This document shows positions 1 to 7,141 of a stretch of 15,618 bases of DNA, one piece after another. A program made the translations under genes and the position numbers. The notes below the pieces were generated by a model, which made no database searches, was not told the origin of the DNA, and saw only the letters and a program-made list of their open reading frames with translations. This DNA is from Desulfocicer vacuolatum DSM 3385. GTDB taxonomy: Bacteria > Desulfobacterota > Desulfobacteria > Desulfobacterales > SURF-7. How positions within the stretch are numbered: position 1 is the stretch's first letter; each line of letters opens with the position of its first letter. The stretch spans positions 1 to 15,618 of the forward strand of contig CAMBQS010000042.1 of assembly GCA_945870015.1 (NCBI GenBank), written 5' to 3'.

Positions 1-302
1 AGGGCAATGGAATGAAGAAGCATACGGATTTTTCCTTCTTCCCCCATTTCCTGCTTCAGCGCATCCAGAACCTTTGTCCGTCCTTCAGCCGAAATTGCAT
101 CTATATTGATGGCTGCCAGCTTGACTCCTTCCGCCCGGATCTGATCGAACTGCGGTTCAATTTTTTTCATCGCTCCTTTTCGATCCCGATGGACAATGCA
201 GATATTCATACCATGGCGGGCCAGTTTTTGTGCCGTAGCCAGACCAAACCCGCTGGAACCGCCAAGGATCAGTGCCCAGTATTTATTGCTGAATCGTATC
301 AT
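1..302 (-). CDS. FabI-like short-chain dehydrogenase/reductase, N-terminal part (runs off the left edge)
   Basis: An ATG at 302-300 opens a frame that stays open for 100 codons to the window edge, so only the N-terminal part is present. It begins MIRFSNKYWALILGGSSGFG. The GGSSGFG glycine-rich turn at residues 14-20 is the Rossmann NAD(P)-binding motif of short-chain dehydrogenases. A beta strand ending in 'CIVHRD' follows, and the visible part ends in 'LLHSIA', which resembles the HSIA segment of enoyl-ACP reductase FabI. An AGGA stands about 6 bases before the ATG. The start lies inside the 3' end of fabD (20-base overlap), implying translational coupling. By family it would reduce an enoyl- or ketoacyl-thioester in the cytosol. 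The catalytic Tyr/Lys lie outside the window, so enoyl-ACP reductase versus other SDR cannot be settled. Confidence 0.8.
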   Translation of the reverse strand, partial: MIRFSNKYWALILGGSSGFGLATAQKLARHGMNICIVHRDRKGAMKKIEPQFDQIRAEGVKLAAINIDAISAEGRTKVLDALKQEMGEEGKIRMLLHSIA

Positions 303-1257
303 CCGGTTTCCTGTTCTGAAATTCCCGCATTGCACTGGAATAGGTGGTGACTGAAAAACAATTGACACCGATCGTTTGAAAAAATTTCCGGAGGGGACGA
401 TTGGGGCCGATCTCAAAGACCTGCGAAGCTTTCTGAGAAATCAAATTCATGTTATCCTTCCACCTTACGGTATTGCTCAACTGTTCTACAAGCTTTTGGA
501 CGATTTCCCGGCTGGAGCTTGTGTGAAAAACACCTGTATAGTTGGAAGTCACCTTTTCTGCATTTTCCGGATGAATACCCTCGGGAACTTGATTCAGCAC
601 AGCCTGAAAACGATCCTTGATTGTATTCATAAAATGGCTGTGAAAAGGAGCGCTGACGTTTAACGGAACAAACCGCAATCCATCCGAAGATGGCAATGCA
701 CTTTGAATTCTCATGACTGCCGTATCCATACTGTCTGCATGGCCACTGATCACAATCTGCTGGGAGGAGTTGATATTGGCAATATCTACCGGAAGATTTT
801 CCAGTGCTTTTTGAATGGCATCCGCAGACAGATTCTCTCCGATCACTGCGGTCATGGCTCCGCTTCCAACCGGCGATGCTTCCTGCATCAATCTTCCCCG
901 TTCCCGGACAACCACCAAAGCATCTTGGAAGGATAAAGCATCTGCTGCCACCAGAGCTGTATACTCTCCAAGACTGTGGCCTCCAAAAAAAGAGGGTGAA
1001 ATCTGAAATTCACTCCGGATCATCCGATACATGGCAATCTCTGTCGCCAGGATGCAGGGCTGGGCATATTCAGTCAGGTGAAGTTTTTCGTTTTCATTGA
1101 AGCACATCGCTGGAACATCCCAGCCCAAAACATCGGATGCCTCTTCAAAAGTATTCCTGGCAACGGCTGAACTGTCATGGAAGTCCTTCCCCATTCCTGC
1201 TCGTTGAGAACCCTGCCCCGGGAATACAACTGCTAGTTTTTCCATATTTATAAACAT
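283..1257 (-). CDS. fabD: Malonyl-CoA:ACP transacylase (FabD family)
   Basis: A 324-residue acyltransferase, close to the usual FabD length of about 310. It would move malonyl from CoA to acyl carrier protein in the cytosol. Visible motifs: GQGSQ at residues 14-18 (oxyanion loop); GHSLGEYTAL with nucleophile Ser95; Arg120 in 'RERG', which binds the malonyl carboxylate; and His206 in 'APFHSHFM' as the catalytic base. The chosen ATG at 1257 has AGAGGAAA upstream at good spacing. A longer frame reaches 1290, and an ATG at 1245 (MEKLAVVF) matches the family start but has no clear ribosome site. The stop overlaps the start of the downstream reductase. Pairing with a FabI-like gene suggests a fatty-acid or polyketide accessory operon. 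Whether this is the housekeeping fabD is not visible. Confidence 0.93.
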   Translation of the reverse strand: MFINMEKLAVVFPGQGSQRAGMGKDFHDSSAVARNTFEEASDVLGWDVPAMCFNENEKLHLTEYAQPCILATEIAMYRMIRSEFQISPSFFGGHSLGEYTALVAADALSFQDALVVVRERGRLMQEASPVGSGAMTAVIGENLSADAIQKALENLPVDIANINSSQQIVISGHADSMDTAVMRIQSALPSSDGLRFVPLNVSAPFHSHFMNTIKDRFQAVLNQVPEGIHPENAEKVTSNYTGVFHTSSSREIVQKLVEQLSNTVRWKDNMNLISQKASQVFEIGPNRPLRKFFQTIGVNCFSVTTYSSAMREFQNRKPDDTIQQ

Positions 1258-1296
1258 TAATCTTTCCTCTCTGGAGATGACAATACCCATCTACTT

Positions 1297-1422
1297 ATTC
1301 CCCCCTTGAGGGGGGCAAGGGGGGTGTATTATTTATAATAAAAACTACTTACAGAAGTTAAACCGTATCACACCCCCCTTGCCCCCCAAGGGGGGATTTA
1401 GTTGTATCCTTCCAGGGGGGAA
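1297..1422. repeat. Compound G6/C6 inverted-repeat element (MITE-like)
   Basis: The left arm (1297-1327) consists of C6 (1300-1305), TTG, A, G6 (1310-1315), CAA, G6 (1319-1324), TGT. The right arm (1370-1398) is its reverse complement apart from the missing single A and one end base: ACA, C6 (1373-1378), TTG, C6 (1382-1387), AAG with G6 (1390-1395). The arms enclose a 42-base AT-rich loop. A further GGGGGGAAT at 1415-1422 mirrors the outer left end ATTCCCCCC, so the whole 126 bases may be one element with short terminal inverted repeats. I see no clear target-site duplication and no protein-coding content. Such elements are usually dispersed in a genome; the window holds only this copy. Confidence 0.7.
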
Positions 1423-1651
1423 TGAAAAATCGGAAAACAACTTCAACATAACACACCACTTTCCAAATGCAGCTACTTTGAACACATCTGTAAATCGACT
1501 TGACGGATTCAAAATACTTCCTTATTTTTGGAGCCGTATCTTCTGTCTGACCAAAAACACCCAACCAATGGGTTGAGTCGTTGATTGTTATGAGATGGCT
1601 TACAAAATATATGCCAACAGAATGAATAAATTTTAACTGATTGAACTCAGT

Positions 1652-1678
1652 TTGAATTTTTATTTTTACTTATATTAT
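1652..1678 (+). promoter_or_regulatory. Weak promoter candidate for the AAA+ regulator
   Basis: TTGAAT (1652-1657) and TATTAT (1673-1678) resemble -35 and -10 boxes with a short 15-base gap in an AT-rich tract. The palindrome at 1722-1740 would lie in the 5' leader. In such AT-rich DNA these matches are easily found by chance. Confidence 0.25.
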
Positions 1679-1721
1679 TTTTTTATGATATCTGAATTTA
1701 CCAACAATGCCTGCATACGGA

Positions 1722-1740
1722 TTGTACATGAAATGTACAA
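1722..1740. promoter_or_regulatory. Perfect palindrome, candidate operator upstream of the AAA+ regulator
   Basis: TTGTACAT (1722-1729), GAA, ATGTACAA (1733-1740): two perfect 8-base arms around a 3-base centre, ending 33 bases before the regulator's start codon. The form is typical of a dimeric HTH protein's site. Autoregulation by the encoded protein is an inference. I saw no second copy in the window. Confidence 0.5.
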
Positions 1741-1773
1741 ATGGACTGAACCTTAACCAGCAAAGAGAATCCA

Positions 1774-3273
1774 ATGTTTGAACAAAAACGATTAAGCAGT
1801 GAAGACCGGGAATTTTTCTCCACTGTGAAAACAGCATCCCTCAGCAATCCATTCAGTGACCAGCGGATCGAACTGGATCAGATCATTTCGAGAACCGGAT
1901 CGCATCAGATTGAAGAAACCGTTACGGCTGTTCAGCAGCGTATCGGGATAGTAGAGAGCAACAAACAGATTGATATCAAATCCCTGCCGGAAGAGGATAA
2001 AAATCTGATTGATGCGGCACATCTTTTTATTTTTTTCTACCTCTTTCGAAAACAATTTGATCAATTTATTGAAGATCAGCTTACAACCGAAGACAAATCC
2101 TTTATCGTCCCTTTTGCTGGAGAAGGAATTTCGGTTCCTTTTGCTGGAGAAGGAATCTCATTTCTTCAAAAAAGGGGATTCAAAACCGAAAGTATTCAGA
2201 AAGCGTTTGAAGAAAGCTATCAGTTGAGAAGGGCTTTTTTCTTTATTCACAGGAATCTGATCGGCAAAAGCAGTGCAATGAAAAAACTCCGGCATGACCT
2301 CTGGAACAACATCTTCACCCACGATATTGATCTTTACAGACGATACTTATGGAATAAGATGGAAGACTTTTCCACCCTGATATTGGGAGAAACCGGAACC
2401 GGAAAAGGGGCCGCAGCCGCAGCCATTGGCCGATCCGGCTTCATTCCTTTTGACCTCAAAAAGCAAAAATTTGCTCAAAACTTCACCAAATCCTTTATCT
2501 CCATCAATCTTTCCCAGTTTCCGGAAACATTGATTGAATCGGAACTTTTTGGCCATAAAAAAGGTTCATTTACCGGAGCTACCGAAAATCACAAGGGTGT
2601 TTTTGAAAGATGCAGTCCACTTGGATCTATTTTGCTGGATGAGATCGGCGAAGTCTCCCTTCCAATTCAGATCAAACTGCTTCAGGTCCTTCAGGAAAGA
2701 ATTTTTTATCCTGTTGGAAGCCATAAAGCTGAAAAATTCAACGGCAGGGTGATTGCCGCAACCAATCGATCCTTGAATGAACTTCGAAAATTGAAAATTT
2801 TCCGGGATGACTTCTACTATCGCCTCTGTTCCGATATTATCCTGATCCCTTCCCTGCAGCAGCGAATTCAGGAAGATCCCGGAGAACTTGATGAGCTTCT
2901 TGACCTGATTGTGGAGCGTACTGTCGGACAAAAATCACAGGAACTGACCAGCATGGTGCGGGCCGTCATTGAAAAACGGCTGGGTATGGATTATCCATGG
3001 CCGGGAAATGTCCGTGAACTGGAGCAGTGCGTCCGGAGGGTTCTTTTGAAAAAAGAATACTGTGGCGATCAGTTGCCGGATTCTATGGATTCAAATGCCT
3101 GCATTACCCAGGGGATTGAACGGGGCGATATCTCCGCCCAGAACCTTCTCTCCGGATACTGTAAAATACTGTATACCCGCTATGGAACTTTTGAGGAGGT
3201 TTCCAGACGGACAAAGCTGGACCGGAGAACCGTGACAAAATACATAAAGGAGTGGCCTGAAAATACAGAGTAG
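1774..3273 (+). CDS. Sigma-54-interacting AAA+ transcriptional regulator with C-terminal HTH
   Basis: A 499-residue bacterial enhancer-binding protein. About 160 N-terminal residues match no sensor domain I know. The AAA+ core has Walker A GETGTGKG (205-212), an insertion of roughly 30 residues, the sigma-54 contact loop GSFTGA (264-269, usual form GAFTGA), Walker B ILLDE (286-290), an arginine-finger region 'FRDDFYYRL' (343-351) and 'WPGNVREL' (409-416). A C-terminal helix-turn-helix ends in 'RRTVTKYIKEW' (about 472-494). By family it hydrolyses ATP to remodel sigma-54 RNA polymerase at promoters. Residues 112-129 are a duplicated VPFAGEGIS from a 27-bp tandem repeat. The start has only a weak ribosome site (AGAGAA). 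Its stop is 7 bases from the convergent etfA stop. Its target genes are not evident from this window. Confidence 0.88.
   Translation: MFEQKRLSSEDREFFSTVKTASLSNPFSDQRIELDQIISRTGSHQIEETVTAVQQRIGIVESNKQIDIKSLPEEDKNLIDAAHLFIFFYLFRKQFDQFIEDQLTTEDKSFIVPFAGEGISVPFAGEGISFLQKRGFKTESIQKAFEESYQLRRAFFFIHRNLIGKSSAMKKLRHDLWNNIFTHDIDLYRRYLWNKMEDFSTLILGETGTGKGAAAAAIGRSGFIPFDLKKQKFAQNFTKSFISINLSQFPETLIESELFGHKKGSFTGATENHKGVFERCSPLGSILLDEIGEVSLPIQIKLLQVLQERIFYPVGSHKAEKFNGRVIAATNRSLNELRKLKIFRDDFYYRLCSDIILIPSLQQRIQEDPGELDELLDLIVERTVGQKSQELTSMVRAVIEKRLGMDYPWPGNVRELEQCVRRVLLKKEYCGDQLPDSMDSNACITQGIERGDISAQNLLSGYCKILYTRYGTFEEVSRRTKLDRRTVTKYIKEWPENTE
2107..2160 (+). repeat. In-frame 27-bp tandem duplication inside the AAA+ regulator gene
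   Basis: Copies at 2107-2133 and 2134-2160 differ at only a few positions (GTCCCT/GTTCCT at the start, TTTCG/TCTCA at the end) and both encode VPFAGEGIS. The duplication keeps the frame and adds nine residues to the N-terminal region. The third-position differences show it is not brand-new. Confidence 0.9.
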
Positions 3274-3287
3274 AAAACCTTTACTCT
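3267..3287. terminator. Possible weak bidirectional terminator between convergent genes
   Basis: AGAGTA (3267-3272) and TACTCT (3282-3287) form a 6-bp stem with a 9-base loop across the 7-base gap between the regulator and etfA stop codons. Read on the minus strand it is followed by GTATTTTC, a poor T-tract; on the plus strand there is none. The position suits a shared terminator but the structure is weak. Confidence 0.3.
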
Positions 3288-4282
3288 CTTATCCGTTTCC
3301 GGATCTCCCGTATCATGGCGGAACAAACCTGATTGGCATCTGCAACAATCGCGACATCCGCCATTTTCATCATGGGTGCATCCGGGTTTTTATTGATGGC
3401 GATAATAAACTTTGCATCAATCAGTGCGGCTGTATGCTGAATGGCGCCACTGATTCCAAAAGACAGGAGAAGAAGTGGTTTTATCTGTCTTCCTGCCTGA
3501 CCGATCAAAGAATCATGATCCGCCCAGTTTGAATAGACCACCGGCCGTGTGGCTCCCACTTCTCCTCCCAGCAGCTCAGCCAATGCGTACAATTTCCTGA
3601 ATTTCTGTTTGCTTCCCATCCCCCGGCCGCCGCAAACCACAATTTTTGCATCCTCAATTTTGTTGATACGTGCAGATTCATGTCTTGAGCTGATCAACCG
3701 TACCTGGTTTTCCGGCAATTTTTTCGGAATCGGAACGGTAATGATTTCCCCGGTTGCTTGGTAATCATGGGGTAACTCCTTGAACACCCCTGGTCGAACC
3801 GTTGCCATCTGGGGTTTGTGGATCGGTGTGATGATTTTTGCAAGAAGGTTCCCCCCAAAGGCTGGTGCTGTCTGCACCAGCAGATCATCATCATTCATTT
3901 CAAGGTCCACGCAGTCAGCCGTCAGACCGGTAGCAAGCCTTTTGGCCACCCGTGGAGCAAACTCCCTGCCAAAACAGGTTGCTCCCACAAGCACCATTTC
4001 AGGCCTGTATTTTTTGATCAGCATCTCCATCAGGATGACATATGTCTCGACATTATATCCCTTGAGGGAAATGTGATCCATGACATATACTTTTTCAGCG
4101 CCATGCGCGATATACTCATTTACATACTCTTTAACATTACTGCCGAAAATCACAGCGCAAACCGGGTTGCCTGCTTTTTTCGCCAGATCGGTCGCCTTTG
4201 CCAGCAATTGGAGCGTAACCCGATTCCGAAAATAGTTACGGTAATCACCAAATACCCAGATCTCTTTTCCTGTTTTCTTCAT
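3281..4282 (-). CDS. etfA: Electron transfer flavoprotein, alpha subunit
   Basis: A 333-residue EtfA that carries FAD and passes electrons between acyl-CoA dehydrogenases and the electron-accepting system. The C-terminal FAD domain is clear: 'VVCGGRGMGS' (215-224), 'GATRP' (243-247), 'IGQAGRQIKP' (260-269), 'SFGISGAIQH' (274-283) and 'AINKNPDAP' (295-303). There is no N-terminal ferredoxin domain of the kind some anaerobic EtfA proteins carry. I chose the ATG at 4282. A TTG at 4288 overlaps the etfB stop as TTGA and would add two residues. Neither has a strong ribosome site, so translation is probably coupled to etfB. It is last in the acd-etfB-etfA operon. Confidence 0.93.
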   Translation of the reverse strand: MKKTGKEIWVFGDYRNYFRNRVTLQLLAKATDLAKKAGNPVCAVIFGSNVKEYVNEYIAHGAEKVYVMDHISLKGYNVETYVILMEMLIKKYRPEMVLVGATCFGREFAPRVAKRLATGLTADCVDLEMNDDDLLVQTAPAFGGNLLAKIITPIHKPQMATVRPGVFKELPHDYQATGEIITVPIPKKLPENQVRLISSRHESARINKIEDAKIVVCGGRGMGSKQKFRKLYALAELLGGEVGATRPVVYSNWADHDSLIGQAGRQIKPLLLLSFGISGAIQHTAALIDAKFIIAINKNPDAPMMKMADVAIVADANQVCSAMIREIRKRIRE

Positions 4283-4284
4283 TT

Positions 4285-5121
4285 TCAATCGCTGTGCTCG
4301 TGTGTTTTTAAATCTTTTCCCATGGCGCTGCTGATTCTGTCTCCAAATTTTTCAAAAACATCTTCCAGGATTTTTTTAACCGCGCCTTTCATGACATAAT
4401 TCTCTTTCTCCGCAGTTATGGAGAACACATCCAATATCCTCGTTGGCGAGGCTTTCATGCCAATGCAATCCGGGGAAAGCCCCAGGTCTTCTGCCGACAA
4501 TATCGTGATATCTGAAAACTGGAATGCGTCCTCCAATCCGGAAAGAGTTGCATATCGTGGATGAAAATGCCTTGTGGTTATGGTAACCAGCCCCGGAAGA
4601 TCCATTTCCAGCGTCTCCAGGAAATCATCGGAAAGACGCTTCATTCGAATGGACTTACCCCTGCACTCCAGGCTTTCAATATATGCCGCACTGGGGATCT
4701 TCAACTCTTCAGCCAGTTGAGGACCCACCTGGGCGGTCTCACTATCACTTGTCTGACTGCCGCATATCAGCAGATCAAATTCCGGACATTCTTTTTCAAT
4801 TGCACGCGCGATTGTGAAAGAAGTAATCAACGTATCCGCGCCTGCCATCTTTTTATCGGTCAGCAGTATACCCCGGTCCGCACCCAGCGTTAAGGCCTCA
4901 TACAAAACCTCCGCAGCCATAGGCGGGCCCATTGTGATAACCGTTATGTGCCCTCCCTGCTCTTGCTTGATTCTCAGAGCTGCCTCAAGCGCATGTTTAC
5001 AAGCCGGATTCATCATTCCTTCTGCAATTTCCCGTTTTAACGTTCCTGTACGGGAATCCCAGGGCAGTTCAGAAACCATGGGAACCTGCTTGATACAAAC
5101 AACCATTTTCAGCATGGTCAT
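4285..5121 (-). CDS. etfB: Electron transfer flavoprotein, beta subunit (bifurcating-type motifs)
   Basis: A 278-residue EtfB, slightly longer than the usual 250-265. It begins 'MTMLKMVVCIKQVP', and GAGGA lies 6 bases before the ATG. Visible family features: 'VITMGPP', 'GADTLITS' and 'DSETAQVGPQLAEEL' after 'DLLICGSQTS'. The TAQVGP loop and the GADTL-TS segment match NAD-linked bifurcating Etf proteins such as that of Acidaminococcus, which hold a second FAD. The AMP-binding mitochondrial type has 'DDDCNQTGQ' at this place. Here the usual DGDTAQVGP reads DSETAQVGP. It lies 39 bases after the acyl-CoA dehydrogenase, with a small hairpin in the gap (GGAGA/TCTCC, 5139-5154). True bifurcation is an inference from these motifs. 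Confidence 0.93.
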   Translation of the reverse strand: MTMLKMVVCIKQVPMVSELPWDSRTGTLKREIAEGMMNPACKHALEAALRIKQEQGGHITVITMGPPMAAEVLYEALTLGADRGILLTDKKMAGADTLITSFTIARAIEKECPEFDLLICGSQTSDSETAQVGPQLAEELKIPSAAYIESLECRGKSIRMKRLSDDFLETLEMDLPGLVTITTRHFHPRYATLSGLEDAFQFSDITILSAEDLGLSPDCIGMKASPTRILDVFSITAEKENYVMKGAVKKILEDVFEKFGDRISSAMGKDLKTHEHSD

Positions 5122-5160
5122 AATACTTCCTCGTTTCCGGAGACGTATCTCTCCTCTCCA

Positions 5161-6309
5161 TCATACCGGTGTGGATAGCAGATGACGTGCAACCACCATT
5201 CGCTGTACCTCACTGGTTCCTTCATAAATTTCCGTGACTTTGGCATCACGGAAATACCGTTCCACGTCATATTCCTTGCTGTAGCCATATCCGCCATGAA
5301 TCTGAACCGCAAGACCGGTCACCCGGGAAGCGATGGTGCTGCAAAACAGTTTTGCCTTGGCTGCCTCGGGGCTGAAATTTTTTCCTGCATCTTTATAGGC
5401 ACACGCTTTATAGAGCAGAAGCCGGGCTGCATCAATTTCCGTTGCCATATCCGCCAGATAATTCTGAATGGTCTGAAAGGAAGAGATAGGTCGTTTAAAC
5501 TGCTGCCGTTCTTTTGAGTATTTCACAGAAGCCTCGAATGCTGCCTGTGCAATCCCGAGTGCCTGAGCTGCGATCCCGATCCGACCGGTATCGAGTGCTG
5601 CCAGTCCCACTTTGAGGCCATCCCCCCTTCTGCCCAGAAGATTTTTTCCCGAAACCCTGCAATCCTCAAAGAACAAGGAAGATACCGGATTTGCCCGCAT
5701 TCCGCACAAATCCTCTATCTCTCCTACTGAAAAACCTGGGGTCTGTTTTTCAACGATAAAAACACTGGCTGCCTTCCGGGGATTCTGGGCGTCCGTAACT
5801 GCGAAAATAAGCGCACACCCGCATATCCCACCGTTTGTAACAAATATTTTGGTTCCATTGATTACATAATCCGAACCATCCTTCACCGCATTGGTCTCAA
5901 CCCCGCCTGCATCGGAACCGGCGTTTGCTTCCGTCAGACAAAAGGCGCCGATCTGTTCGCCGCCGGCAAGCTTTGGCAGAAATCGTTTTTTCTGTTCCTC
6001 TGTGCCGAAAAGAACAATGGGATATGCTCCCACGCTGTTATGAACAGTGATACAAAGCCCCATTGCAGCGCTGACCCGGGATATCTCCTCAATACTGATT
6101 GCATAGCTGATGCTGTCCAGGCCTGCGCCCCCGTACTCCTTGGGAATCTGGATCCCGAAATAATTCAAGGCTCTCATTTTTTCCGCAACCTCCCACGGAA
6201 AACGGGCATCCTTGTCAATCTCATGAGCAATCGGGCCAAGCTCTGTTTCCACAAACTCACGGACGGTTTTTCGCACCAGTTTATGCTTCATACATGGGTT
6301 AAAATCCAA
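5161..6309 (-). CDS. Acyl-CoA dehydrogenase 1 (first gene of acd-etfB-etfA)
   Basis: A 382-residue FAD enzyme of the short/medium-chain acyl-CoA dehydrogenase type, which forms an alpha,beta-enoyl-CoA and passes electrons to ETF. Visible: 'FCLTEANAGSD' (123-133, flavin/substrate loop), 'FVTNGG' (156-161), 'QFKRPISSFQ' (270-279), 'QIHGGYGY' (336-343) and 'IYEGTSEVQR' (361-370), with Glu363 the expected catalytic base. The preferred start is TTG at 6309: GGAG lies 7 bases upstream and the sequence 'MDFNP' fits the family start. The first ATG is at 6291. Immediate linkage to etfBA makes ETF its likely redox partner. Substrate cannot be read from sequence; short-chain or branched acyl-CoA is plausible. 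It is a paralogue of the gene at 7184, with the same spacing of all motifs. Confidence 0.92.
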   Translation of the reverse strand: MDFNPCMKHKLVRKTVREFVETELGPIAHEIDKDARFPWEVAEKMRALNYFGIQIPKEYGGAGLDSISYAISIEEISRVSAAMGLCITVHNSVGAYPIVLFGTEEQKKRFLPKLAGGEQIGAFCLTEANAGSDAGGVETNAVKDGSDYVINGTKIFVTNGGICGCALIFAVTDAQNPRKAASVFIVEKQTPGFSVGEIEDLCGMRANPVSSLFFEDCRVSGKNLLGRRGDGLKVGLAALDTGRIGIAAQALGIAQAAFEASVKYSKERQQFKRPISSFQTIQNYLADMATEIDAARLLLYKACAYKDAGKNFSPEAAKAKLFCSTIASRVTGLAVQIHGGYGYSKEYDVERYFRDAKVTEIYEGTSEVQRMVVARHLLSTPV

Positions 6310-6383
6310 CGCAACGCTCCAATTTTTATCTGTTTTCCATAGCGATGATACGTACCATGGCTGTGTTTAATAAGCTGTTTTTA

Positions 6384-6410
6384 ATTACAAGGGGCAAATC
6401 ATCCTGTCAA
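6384..6410 (-). promoter_or_regulatory. Promoter candidate for the acd1-etfB-etfA operon
   Basis: On the minus strand, a consensus TTGACA (6410-6405) is followed after a short 15-base gap by TGTAAT (6389-6384), five of six matches to the -10 consensus. It lies 75 bases before the TTG start. The spacer carries GGATGATT, which also occurs before the oxidoreductase operon. The perfect -35 is persuasive; the short gap lowers confidence. Confidence 0.4.
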
Positions 6411-6472
6411 GGAGAAGATATACGCAGCAGCAACAGAGGTGCTTTCAACGGTTGCTCTTGAAAATTTTTATA

Positions 6473-6501
6473 TTGAACATTCCCATTTGATCATGTATCA
6501 A
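6473..6501 (+). promoter_or_regulatory. Promoter candidate and overlapping small palindrome for the XRE-cupin gene
   Basis: TTGAAC (6473-6478), 17 bases, TATCAA (6496-6501): four of six matches in each box with ideal spacing. The inverted repeat TTGAT-CATGT-ATCAA (6487-6501) overlaps the -10, where a bound repressor would block polymerase. Both matches are moderate. Confidence 0.3.
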
Positions 6502-6581
6502 TGACGGAGACAATTTTTCTCCAAATGATTCAATTACCTATCACATTAAATCCCGACAATATCCGGGGCTTGGAGATGGTT

Positions 6582-7133
6582 ATGCCAACAGAAAAAACAA
6601 ACGAGACTGGAGCCACAGGGAAAAAAATCAAAACCGCCCGAACCCAGAAGAAAATATCCCTGGATCAGGTGGCAAATAAAACCGGATATAAAAAAGAATA
6701 TATCCAGAAGATCGAAGAAGGCAAGGTTATCCCGTCGGTTGGAGCGATTCTGCAAATTTCAAGAGCCCTTGAGATTGATTCCGCATTCCTGCTGAAAGAT
6801 CCGGAAGAAAACCTGGAAAAACGGGCAAAGGCATATGCCAAACGAACCGATAATTATGCATACACCACCCTCACGCCGGATGCGGAAAACAAAAATTTAA
6901 AAGCCTTCCGGGTAAAAATCAAAGCCATGAAGGAGCACCAAAAGGTTGCCTATCAACATGAAGGTGAGGAATTTGTGTATGTTCTTACCGGTAATATTGA
7001 GATCGAGATCGGTGAAAATCTCAACACCTTGAAAAAAGGGGATTCGCTTCACTTTAATTCCGCAATCAAACACAAACTGCGGAATATCGGCAAGACGGAC
7101 GCGGATTTGTTGGTCGTAATATACAGCCCCTAA
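6582..7133 (+). CDS. XRE-family HTH regulator with C-terminal cupin domain
   Basis: A 183-residue regulator. Residues about 14-70 form a lambda-repressor-like HTH ('ISLDQVANKTGYKKEYIQKI'), and about 105-182 form a small cupin barrel ('HEGEEFVYVLTG' 126-137; 'HKLRN' 164-168 as the second cupin motif). In this family the HTH binds operator DNA and the cupin senses a small ligand, often a metabolite of the neighbouring pathway. The ATG at 6582 has GGAG 6 bases upstream; a longer frame begins at 6501 without a ribosome site. It is divergent from acd1-etfBA and lies 50 bases upstream of acd2, placing it at the regulatory centre of the module. It is the best candidate for local control. Activator or repressor role and ligand are unknown. 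Confidence 0.9.
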   Translation: MPTEKTNETGATGKKIKTARTQKKISLDQVANKTGYKKEYIQKIEEGKVIPSVGAILQISRALEIDSAFLLKDPEENLEKRAKAYAKRTDNYAYTTLTPDAENKNLKAFRVKIKAMKEHQKVAYQHEGEEFVYVLTGNIEIEIGENLNTLKKGDSLHFNSAIKHKLRNIGKTDADLLVVIYSP

Positions 7134-7141
7134 GAAAAACA

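Larger units (their letters stand above)
1258..1773. other. Divergent intergenic region (516 bases) between fabD and the AAA+ regulator
   Basis: I see no convincing gene here; the short open frames over the repeat have no ribosome site or recognisable protein. The fabD-proximal part holds the compound C6/G6 inverted repeat (1297-1422, listed separately). The middle (about 1440-1620) is unremarkable and has a small inverted repeat, CAACC-AATG-GGTTG, near 1562-1576. The part near the regulator is very AT-rich, with a weak promoter candidate (TTGAAT 1652-1657, 15-base gap, TATTAT 1673-1678) and a perfect 19-bp palindrome at 1722-1740. I found no -24/-12 sigma-54 promoter by eye. Confidence 0.7.

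Noticed and set aside
1297..1397. CRISPR array or intrinsic terminator as an explanation of the G/C-rich repeat
   Set aside because: There is only one inverted pair, with no repeat-spacer periodicity, and no T-tract follows the stem on either strand.
1379..1576. Short open frames on both strands across the G6/C6 repeat
   Set aside because: They arise from repeat sequence, lack ribosome sites and show no protein similarity by eye.
1258..1773. Search for a sigma-54 (-24/-12) promoter near the AAA+ regulator
   Set aside because: No GG-N10-GC arrangement resembling TGGCAC-N5-TTGC was found on either strand here or before the other operons.
3818..4399. A 193-codon open frame on the plus strand opposite etfA
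   Set aside because: It lies fully antisense to etfA and the end of etfB, both of which have clear family motifs, and its translation resembles nothing known.
6429..6456. Inverted repeat AGCAAC...GTTGCT in the divergent acd1/regulator region
   Set aside because: Six-base arms with a 16-base gap are weak, and simple CAAC repeats in this stretch make a chance match likely.
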